Shown one piece after another: positions 57,658-64,000 of a DNA stretch of 64,000 nucleotides (within the stretch, counting starts at the first letter, position 1; every line of letters begins with the position of its first letter). The DNA comes from Acetobacterium bakii (lineage in GTDB: Bacteria; Bacillota; Clostridia; Eubacteriales; Eubacteriaceae): the NCBI RefSeq assembly GCF_001263355.1, contig NZ_LGYO01000008.1, positions 130,632-194,631 on the forward strand, written 5' to 3'. Both the position numbers and the translations under genes were made by a program. Under the pieces are notes generated by a model that searched no databases, was not told the origin of the DNA, and saw only the letters and a program-made list of their open reading frames with translations.

Positions 57658-60033
57658 ATGAATTCACAGGACAAGAAACATCGTTCACATCTACCCATGC
57701 CAAATACAAAACGATCCGGACTGATTACCTATGACGCAAGAAATCCGGATACCAAGTTCCCGCCCATTGAGCAGCTTCGGCCGCCGGTCGGAGCACCCAA
57801 CGTTATGATTATCCTCATTGACGATGCCGGTTTTGGTTCTTCAAGCGCCTTTGGCGGCCCCTGCCAGACCCCGAGTGCAGAGAAACTGGGTTTGGGTGGC
57901 TTGGTGTACAACCGCTTTCATTCTACCGCCCTCTGCTCTCCCACCAGACAGGCCCTACTAACCGGTCGCAACCACCACTCCGCCGGCATGGGTGGCATTA
58001 CCGAAACCGCAACCGGTGCTCCGGGTTACAGCTCAGTTTTGCCTAATACGATGTCGCCTTTGGCTCAGACACTGAAACTCAACGGCTATTCCACGGCGCA
58101 GTTCGGTAAGTGCCATGAGGTACCGGTTTGGCAGACAAGCCCCATTGGACCATTCGACGCCTGGCCCTCGGGTGGTGGTGGATTTGAATATTTCTATGGC
58201 TTTATCGGCGGCGAGGCTAACCAATGGTATCCGACGCTTTATGAAGGCACCACCCCGGTTGAACAGAAGAAAACCCCAGAGGAAGGCTATCATTTGATGG
58301 AAGACATAACCGAAAAAGCCATCTCCTGGATTGCCCAACAGAAAGCCCTGGCACCCGACAAGCCTTTCTTCACCTACTTTGCCCCCGGCGCAACCCATGC
58401 CCCCCATCACGTACCCAAGGAATGGGCTGATAAGTACAAGGGTAAGTTTGATCAGGGCTGGGACAAACTCCGCGAAGAAACTTTCGCTCGCCAGAAAGAT
58501 TTAGGTGTCATACCTGCTGACTGCCAGCTGACTGCCCGCCATCAGGAAATTCCCGCCTGGGATGATATGCCTGAGGATCTCAAACCAATACTCCGGCGTC
58601 AGATGGAAGTATACGCCGGATTTATGGAGTACACCGACTACCACATCGGCCGATTAATTGATCATCTGGATAAACTGGAGATCCTTGATGATACTTTGAT
58701 CTATTACATCATTGGGGACAATGGTGCTTCGGCTGAAGGAACCATTAACGGCGCTTATAATGAGATGGCTAACTTCAATGGTTTGGCCGGTCTCGAAACC
58801 CCGGAATTTTTGATGGAGCGAATTGACAAGCTTGGGGGGCCGGAGTCTTACAATCACTATGCCGTGGGCTGGGCTCATGCCATGTGCACGCCTTATCAGT
58901 GGACCAAGCAGGTGGCATCCCATTTTGGCGGTACCCGCAATGGTACAGTTATCCATTGGCCCAATGGCATTAAGGCCAAGGGTGAGATCCGTTCCCAGTT
59001 TCATCATGTCATCGATGTGGCTCCGACAATTCTTGAGGCCGCCGGCATCCCAGAACCGACCTCGGTTAATGGCATACAGCAGGATCCCATCGAAGGCGTC
59101 AGCATGCTGTATGCATTTGATGATGATGCCGCAGCAGAACGCCGTGAGACCCAATATTTTGAGATGTTCGGAAATCGCGGGATCTACCATAAGGGCTGGA
59201 CGGCAGTAACGAAACACGGTACGCCCTGGATTCTCATGGGAAGAAAGCCGATAGCTCTGGATGATGACATTTGGGAGCTCTATGATACAAATAAAGACTG
59301 GACCCAGGCCAATGATCTTTCCAAAGAAATGCCGGAAAAACTTCACGAACTCCAGCGTCTGTGGCTAATTGAGGCAACCAGACATAAGGTGCTGCCCATT
59401 GATGATCGTGTGATCGAAAAGATGAATCCGGATACTGCCGGCCGACCGACCCTGATCAAAGGTACCACTCAGCTTCTCTTTCGGGGTATGGGACGGCTGT
59501 CCGAGAATTGCGTCCTCAACATCAAAAACAAGTCCCACTCAGTCACAGCTCAGATCGAGGTACCGGAATCAGGCGCCAAGGGCGTGATTATCTCCCAGGG
59601 TGCAAATATTGGCGGGTGGAGCCTGTATGCTCATAACGGTAAACTCAAATATTGTTACAATGTGGCAGGCATCAATCACTACTTCGTTGAGTCCACAGCA
59701 GCATTACCATCAGGTTTGCACCAGGTGCGTATGGAATTCAAGTATGACGGCGGTGGATTAGGCAAGGGCGGCACCGTTTCCCTTTTCATGGATGGCCAGA
59801 AAGACGGTGAAGGAGTCATTCCCATGACCCAGGCCATGGTTTTCTCCGCTGATGATGGTTGTGATGTTGGTGAAGACAGCGGCGCACCTGTTTCACCGGA
59901 CTATGGCTCACAGGGCAACGATTTTAACGGTGAGGTAAGAGGGGTGCTGATTGAAATTAGCGAGGGATCAGAGAACTCAGAGCATATGGTATCACCAGAG
60001 GAAGCCATTCGGATTGCCATGGCCCGTCAGTAG
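57658..60033 (+). CDS. Type I arylsulfatase, probably acquired
   Basis: 791 aa. Sulfatase domain in ~45-560: metal Asp pair in ILIDDAGFG (~55), the modification motif CSPTR (93-97; Cys to be changed to formylglycine), TGRNHHS and DNGAS. The last ~180 residues form a beta-rich C-terminal extension. There is no signal peptide, so it is cytoplasmic or exported unusually. A Cys-type site in an anaerobe needs a radical-SAM maturase (anSME), and none is in the window. Codon choice is visibly richer in G+C than its neighbours, which suggests transfer. Confidence 0.9.
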   Translation: MNSQDKKHRSHLPMPNTKRSGLITYDARNPDTKFPPIEQLRPPVGAPNVMIILIDDAGFGSSSAFGGPCQTPSAEKLGLGGLVYNRFHSTALCSPTRQALLTGRNHHSAGMGGITETATGAPGYSSVLPNTMSPLAQTLKLNGYSTAQFGKCHEVPVWQTSPIGPFDAWPSGGGGFEYFYGFIGGEANQWYPTLYEGTTPVEQKKTPEEGYHLMEDITEKAISWIAQQKALAPDKPFFTYFAPGATHAPHHVPKEWADKYKGKFDQGWDKLREETFARQKDLGVIPADCQLTARHQEIPAWDDMPEDLKPILRRQMEVYAGFMEYTDYHIGRLIDHLDKLEILDDTLIYYIIGDNGASAEGTINGAYNEMANFNGLAGLETPEFLMERIDKLGGPESYNHYAVGWAHAMCTPYQWTKQVASHFGGTRNGTVIHWPNGIKAKGEIRSQFHHVIDVAPTILEAAGIPEPTSVNGIQQDPIEGVSMLYAFDDDAAAERRETQYFEMFGNRGIYHKGWTAVTKHGTPWILMGRKPIALDDDIWELYDTNKDWTQANDLSKEMPEKLHELQRLWLIEATRHKVLPIDDRVIEKMNPDTAGRPTLIKGTTQLLFRGMGRLSENCVLNIKNKSHSVTAQIEVPESGAKGVIISQGANIGGWSLYAHNGKLKYCYNVAGINHYFVESTAALPSGLHQVRMEFKYDGGGLGKGGTVSLFMDGQKDGEGVIPMTQAMVFSADDGCDVGEDSGAPVSPDYGSQGNDFNGEVRGVLIEISEGSENSEHMVSPEEAIRIAMARQ

Positions 60034-60106
60034 AGATGCACTCAGAATCCGCAGCTTAACGGGTATCAAAGAGGTTTAGATGTTTAACACTGATTTGAAA
60101 GAAAAA

Positions 60107-60132
60107 AGCTGAAATCCACAATGATTTCAGCT
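60107..60132 (+). terminator. Proximal stem-loop copy at locus E
   Basis: AGCTGAAATC / GATTTCAGCT hairpin, abutting repeat copy E on its right. No U-tract follows. The same stem with another loop occurs at 60278-60302. Confidence 0.82.
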
Positions 60133-60272
60133 CAAACTATTGATAAAGAAGAAAAGTAAGTCCAGGGGACAATCGTAACATCAGTTGTGTGCATCAAGGC
60201 GAACAGGCGACAGCCTGTACGATCTTGCAGCACACAACGATTTACCATTGTTCCCTGGACGGATTTACAAAG
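60133..60272 (+). repeat. Palindromic element copy E
   Basis: Forward 140-base copy, core 60160-60260. Left end CAAACTATTGATAAA with GAAAAGTAAG; the right end is shortened (GGATTTACAAAG). Core stems are fully paired with copy-specific changes: inner GTTGTGTGC / GCACACAAC and CAAG / CTTG in place of CATG / CATG. These compensatory changes show that pairing is conserved. Confidence 0.9.
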
Positions 60273-60277
60273 AAAAA

Positions 60278-60310
60278 AGCTGAAATCTAGCGCGATTTTA
60301 GCTTTTTTGT
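60278..60310 (+). terminator. Distal sulfatase terminator copy
   Basis: AGCTGAAATC / GATTTTAGCT stem with TTTTTT, after repeat copy E. Confidence 0.85.
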
Positions 60311-60344
60311 TTTATGCTGGAGTCTGGAAAATAAAAAGATACTA

Positions 60345-60809
60345 TTATTCAGCAGTGACGGGATTCTCGAAATTAATGCCGCCAAAGTTCACGTCTGCAA
60401 AAACTGAGAGAGAAACGGCATTCTCAGGGTCTTTACAAATGGTGTTGTTGGACACGCCGCCAAAGCGGCTATGGTCTACAAGATTAACGTTGAAATTTTC
60501 CGGAACAATGAAGTTCAGGCCGCCATAGAGAACTTCAATGTCCATCTGATATTCTTTTTTGTCGGTAATAACATCTGTTAAATCAAGCTGCATGCCACCG
60601 GAAAAAGCTCCCACCCGGAGATCGCGCATGACTTTACCGTTTAGTAGTTTCATTTTACCCCCAAAAGTAATCGATTCATCCATGGAGTCAGGACTTTTAT
60701 CCAGGGTTGATTCAAAATTCTTTCCCTTTTTATAAACAAATGCGGTGCATAATGTTATACTTGCAACATAGACAACCAATGATCCTACCAGTAATTTCTT
60801 AATATTCAT
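60345..60809 (-). CDS. LiaF-like membrane protein of unknown function
   Basis: 154 aa on the minus strand. The start at 60809 (MNIKKLLVGS) has AAGG nine bases upstream; a GTG at 60818 is also possible. One N-terminal membrane helix (~5-22) leads to a repetitive beta region (SITFGGK, RVGAFSGGMQLDLT, VLYGGLNFIVPENFNV, VNFGGINFEN) like the C-terminal adhesin-like domain of LiaF/YvqF. It may report on envelope state; no liaRS genes are adjacent. Confidence 0.75.
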   Translation of the reverse strand: MNIKKLLVGSLVVYVASITLCTAFVYKKGKNFESTLDKSPDSMDESITFGGKMKLLNGKVMRDLRVGAFSGGMQLDLTDVITDKKEYQMDIEVLYGGLNFIVPENFNVNLVDHSRFGGVSNNTICKDPENAVSLSVFADVNFGGINFENPVTAE

Positions 60810-60818
60810 AATGTACAC

Positions 60819-61076
60819 CCTTTCAAGTTTTTCTGCATTCTATCATTTTTTTCTTAAATATAATAGATTTAAAATGCCGGACAAAGTAGTAGTGATAACT
60901 TTTTTAAGAAAAAAATATCCAGTTATGGGCATTATGGGCAACACTCACAACCTAGTTGAACTTTTAAAAATAATGATAACGCTGTCATTTAAAACGAAGA
61001 TTTGTCCACGGTCTGATAACCTTTGTTTTTTTTACATACAATCAAAAAAGCTTAAACTAAGATAAAGAAAATATGG
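60819..61076. other. Divergent intergenic region
   Basis: AT-rich space between the minus-strand LiaF-like gene and the HD gene. No gene or repeat family is seen, and no firm promoter for the minus-strand gene. Confidence 0.45.
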
Positions 61077-61082
61077 TATAAT
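61077..61082 (+). promoter_or_regulatory. HD gene -10 element
   Basis: TATAAT 54 bases before the start at 61136; the -35 is unclear. Confidence 0.45.
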
Positions 61083-61135
61083 AAAGAAGATTGTTAGCTG
61101 ATTCGAGCAAAATAAAGCGATTAAGAAAGGTCTCA

Positions 61136-61642
61136 ATGGAAAATAAAAAATATAATGAAGAATTTGAAACCATTGTTGGCGATATATTAACTCATAGTGA
61201 ATTTTTAAAATTAAAACTAATTGAACACCATGGAAATGGTTTATATGAACATTCGGTTGCAGTAGGATATCATTCATTTCGGGTGGCAAAAACACTTGGA
61301 ATGGACTATGCTTCGGTAGCGCGAGGAGCGCTGCTTCATGATTTCTTTATGGAATCATGGCAGGGACAAAAGAAAGACTCAAAAGGAATTCAACGAATTA
61401 AAGATATGCATGGATTTTCTCACCCTAAAACGGCCCTTATCAATGCTGAAAAATATTTTGACATTGACGAACGTCAAGCGGATATGATAGTGAAGCATAT
61501 GTTTCCATTAACACCCATTCCACCCATGAACATGGGGAGTTGGGTTGTAACCGCAGTGGACAAATTTGTCGCCATCAGAGAAATAGTTTTTGAAAGAAGC
61601 CGTCCCATGCGACGACTTAAAGGATTTTTATTAAAAGCATAA
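61136..61642 (+). CDS. HD-domain phosphohydrolase
   Basis: 168 aa from ATG 61136 (GAAAGG upstream). HD-superfamily metal motifs: His in YEHSVAVGYHS (~38-48), the HD pair in ALLHDFF (~65), a later conserved His in HGFSHPK (~90) and Asp in VDKFVAIRE (~146). Small HD proteins of this kind are usually nucleotide or small phosphoester hydrolases; substrate unknown. 50 bases before the dehydrogenase gene. Confidence 0.82.
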   Translation: MENKKYNEEFETIVGDILTHSEFLKLKLIEHHGNGLYEHSVAVGYHSFRVAKTLGMDYASVARGALLHDFFMESWQGQKKDSKGIQRIKDMHGFSHPKTALINAEKYFDIDERQADMIVKHMFPLTPIPPMNMGSWVVTAVDKFVAIREIVFERSRPMRRLKGFLLKA

Positions 61643-61692
61643 CTTATTTCAGTATTTGGATAATAAAATAAAAAAAATGACGGAGGATTAAT

Positions 61693-62886
61693 TTGGTAGA
61701 GCAACAAATTGAAAGAGCAAAACAGCATTTTGGAGAATTGATCAGAGAACAACTGGAACGAATTGAAAGAATGAAGGTCCAGAGCGACTTCACAGATTTT
61801 AAAACAAAAGAAAAAATTATTATCGGGGTTGCCGGAGGAGATGGTATTGGTCCATTCATTACAGCTGAAGCCCAAAGAGTTTTAGAATTTTTACTGGCAG
61901 ATGATGTGAAGACCGGCCGGGTGGTTATTAAAGTCATCGATGGCTTAACCATTGAAAAACGTGCTGCTTGCGGAAAAGCCATTCCGGATGATGTCTTAGC
62001 AGAATTGAAAACCTGCGATGTAATCTTAAAGGGACCCACAACCACACCAAGAGAAGGGGATCAATGGCCAAATATTGAAAGTGCCAATGTCGCCATGCGA
62101 CGAGAGTTGGATTTATTTGCCAATGTTCGTCCGGTGAGTGTTCCTGAAAAAAATATTGATTGGGTATTCTATCGAGAAAATACCGAAGGCGCTTATGCAA
62201 TCGGAAGCAAGGGTATTCATGTGAATGAAGATCTTGCCATTGACTTTACCGTGACAACCCAGGAGGGGTCCGATCGGATTATCAAGGCGGCTTTTGACTA
62301 TGCTGAGAAATCCGGAAAAAACAAAGTAACCGTTGTTACAAAAGCAAATGTTATTAAAACAACAGACGGTAAATTTTTGGATGCGGCAAAAGCCATTGCC
62401 AAGAATTATCCAACGGTTGAAATGGATGACTGGTATATCGATATCATGACCGCAAAACTTGTTGATGAAAAGCGACGCAGCCAGTTTAAGGTGATGGTCC
62501 TTCCCAATCTTTATGGGGATATTTTAACCGATGAAGCGGCAGAATTTCAGGGTGGTGTCGGTACTGCCGGTTCTGCTAATATTGGAAAGCGCTATTCAAT
62601 GTTTGAAGCCATTCATGGCTCAGCGCCGCGGATGGTGGATGAAGGTCGCGGACATTATGCCGACCCATGCAGCATTATTCGTGCAGTTGGCATGTTGCTG
62701 GAACATATTGGATATAAGAATAAGGCGGATCAACTCCAGAAAGCCTTGGATATATGTGGTTTATACGAAAAAAAATTAGTGCTTACCGGTCGTGCTACCG
62801 GTGCTACCGGTGCTGAATACGCGAACTATGTGATGGAAACCCTATCTAATGTTGATTTGGATGCAGTTTACGCACGTTATCAATAA
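61693..62886 (+). CDS. icd: Isocitrate/isopropylmalate dehydrogenase family, probably NAD-isocitrate type
   Basis: 397 aa from a TTG start with GGAGG six bases upstream. A charged helical extension of ~35 residues precedes the domain (VAGGDGIGPFI, ~49). YRENTEGAYA (~157) is the substrate-loop form found in isocitrate and related decarboxylating dehydrogenases. LPNLYGDILTDEAAEFQGGVG (metal Asp) and IHGSAPR are present. No leu genes or other TCA-cycle genes are adjacent. Isocitrate oxidation for 2-oxoglutarate/glutamate synthesis is the likely job; the N-terminal extension is unusual. Confidence 0.85.
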   Translation: MVEQQIERAKQHFGELIREQLERIERMKVQSDFTDFKTKEKIIIGVAGGDGIGPFITAEAQRVLEFLLADDVKTGRVVIKVIDGLTIEKRAACGKAIPDDVLAELKTCDVILKGPTTTPREGDQWPNIESANVAMRRELDLFANVRPVSVPEKNIDWVFYRENTEGAYAIGSKGIHVNEDLAIDFTVTTQEGSDRIIKAAFDYAEKSGKNKVTVVTKANVIKTTDGKFLDAAKAIAKNYPTVEMDDWYIDIMTAKLVDEKRRSQFKVMVLPNLYGDILTDEAAEFQGGVGTAGSANIGKRYSMFEAIHGSAPRMVDEGRGHYADPCSIIRAVGMLLEHIGYKNKADQLQKALDICGLYEKKLVLTGRATGATGAEYANYVMETLSNVDLDAVYARYQ

Positions 62887-62888
62887 AT

Positions 62889-62918
62889 AAAAAAGGGTGC
62901 CATTGGGCACCCTTTTTT
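62889..62918 (+). terminator. icd terminator
   Basis: AAAAAAGGGTGCC / GGGCACCCTTTTTTT with loop CATT. Confidence 0.9.
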
Positions 62919-62950
62919 TAATTGCTTATTATTAGACGCAGGAGGAGAAA

Positions 62951-64000
62951 ATGCTGGAAAAAATTGATTTGAGTGTGACCATTGACAAAAAATCCTATCG
63001 TTTTGATAAGGAGGCACTTAGTATTCGAATTGGTGAGATTCAACGCAAAATATTAGATCTTGGCATTCCCGTCCTCATGATTTTTGAGGGATGGGACGCT
63101 GCGGGAAAAGGCACATTGATCAATGAAATTCTCATGCCACTGGATCCCAGATCGTTTAGAGTGTTTAATTTTAAAAAAGAAAATGAAGAGGAAATGAACC
63201 GTCCCTTTTTATGGCGGTATTGGACTAAAACCCCGGAAGACGGTCAGATTACCCTATTTAATTTAAGTTATTACACGGATTTAGTTAATCGAAGATCCTT
63301 AGATAACGCAAACCGCCAGGGGCTAATGAGGCAAGCCAATCAATTTGAACAAACTTTGTCGGATGATGGCATGGTGATTTTTAAATTTTTTATACATATC
63401 AGTAAAAGAGAACAAAAAAAACGCTTCAAAAAACTTGCTGAAAACGACGCCACAGCGTGGCGGGTTACTTCAAAAGATAAAAATGAAAACAAACACTACG
63501 AAAAACTTTATGACATTGTTAACAGGGGTTTGGAGTTAACCGACAACGATTGTTCACCATGGACAATCATTGAAGGCGAACAAAAGGAATATGCTTTAAC
63601 TAAAGTTTTAAATACCATTGTGACCCGTTTGGATAAGGCAATTGAAAAAGCCGAGAGAAATCCGAAAGCAGTATTGTCCCCATTGATTAAGCCAGGTGAT
63701 TTGCCTTTTCAATCAAAAATACTTGATGCAGTTACCTTGGCACAGACAATGACCGAGGAAGAATACCAGGAAGAACTGAAGGTTTGCCAAAAGAAAATCA
63801 GATTATTGCAGCACGAGTTATATAGGGTGCGAATTCCACTTATTATTGGGTTTGAAGGTTGGGATGCAGCAGGGAAAGGGGGATGCATAAAACGTCTTGC
63901 CCGGAACATGGATCCCCGGGGTTATACGGTTTATCCCACCGCAAAGCCAAATGATATTGAAAGAAAACATCACTATCTATGGCGCTTCTGGAGAGATGTG
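62951..64000 (+). CDS. Tandem PPK2-type polyphosphate phosphotransferase (5' part)
   Basis: Open for 350 codons to the window edge, so the 3' end is missing. GGAGGAG precedes the ATG. Two PPK2 domains are seen: Walker A FEGWDAAGKGT (~45) and FEGWDAAGKGG (~302), each followed by DPR and by WRYW/WRFW lid residues. Two-domain PPK2 proteins (PAP, class II) transfer phosphate from polyphosphate to AMP, giving ADP. With the pyrophosphatase at 36 kb it hints at use of high-energy phosphate polymers. Confidence 0.9.
   Translation, partial: MLEKIDLSVTIDKKSYRFDKEALSIRIGEIQRKILDLGIPVLMIFEGWDAAGKGTLINEILMPLDPRSFRVFNFKKENEEEMNRPFLWRYWTKTPEDGQITLFNLSYYTDLVNRRSLDNANRQGLMRQANQFEQTLSDDGMVIFKFFIHISKREQKKRFKKLAENDATAWRVTSKDKNENKHYEKLYDIVNRGLELTDNDCSPWTIIEGEQKEYALTKVLNTIVTRLDKAIEKAERNPKAVLSPLIKPGDLPFQSKILDAVTLAQTMTEEEYQEELKVCQKKIRLLQHELYRVRIPLIIGFEGWDAAGKGGCIKRLARNMDPRGYTVYPTAKPNDIERKHHYLWRFWRDV

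Noticed and set aside
58654-59346. Long minus-strand open frame inside the sulfatase gene
   Set aside because: It is a shadow of the sulfatase reading frame, with no recognisable protein and no ribosome site.

Overview
The window reads as chromosome of a low-G+C, strictly anaerobic Bacillota, most likely an acetogen of the Eubacteriaceae; Acetobacterium is my best guess. Supporting signs are Firmicutes-type gene sets (HPr kinase, CggR, a T-box leader on a one-chain glycyl-tRNA synthetase, two LytM peptidases around ftsEX), a K+-dependent-type membrane pyrophosphatase (A. woodii is known to have a Na+-pumping one), ferredoxin-like proteins, and AT-rich intergenic DNA with sharp sigma-A promoters and U-tract terminators. 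The genus is inference from gene content.

Layout. 1-7.2 kb: metK, then ftsE-ftsX flanked by two paralogous secreted LytM peptidases, then a carboxy-terminal processing protease. 7.5-12.4 kb: uvrB-uvrA. 12.4-15.1 kb: feoA-feoB-FeoB-associated Cys-rich peptide behind a Fur-box-like promoter. 15.1-16.6 kb: two palindromic repeats, a cold-shock gene, and an 82-aa gene with a structured leader. 16.6-22.3 kb: uvrC, hprK, a PHP phosphoesterase, degV and prfA. 22.5-28.6 kb: phosphoesterase, four-cluster ferredoxin, T-box-glyQS (minus strand), Na/Pi cotransporter and trxB. 28.7-38.4 kb: rpoN, then cggR-gap-pgk-tpiA-gpmI, secG and hppA. 38.5-49.8 kb: pdxA, an unknown gene with clpB, gldA, a MATE pump, a ferredoxin-type aldo/keto reductase (minus), rodA and pgi.

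The accessory part is 49.8-60.8 kb. It holds a three-gene module of a TerB_N/TerB_C protein, a BrxD-like ATPase and an Lhr/BrxHI-like helicase, with a truncated HAD gene overlapping its end. It also holds a c-di-GMP-I riboswitch ahead of a degenerate-GGDEF/EAL phosphodiesterase, and a compositionally distinct arylsulfatase. The module looks like a genome-defence or DNA-processing system that uses BREX-type parts without the BREX core. 60.3-64 kb: a LiaF-like envelope protein (minus), an HD phosphohydrolase, an isocitrate/isopropylmalate dehydrogenase and the first 350 codons of a tandem PPK2 polyphosphate phosphotransferase.

The most unusual non-coding signal is a family of six ~140-bp palindromic elements. 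At three loci the element sits exactly between two copies of the local terminator stem-loop, and the copies show compensatory stem changes. Together with the elements' inverted ends this suggests a small mobile element that inserts at, and duplicates, terminators.
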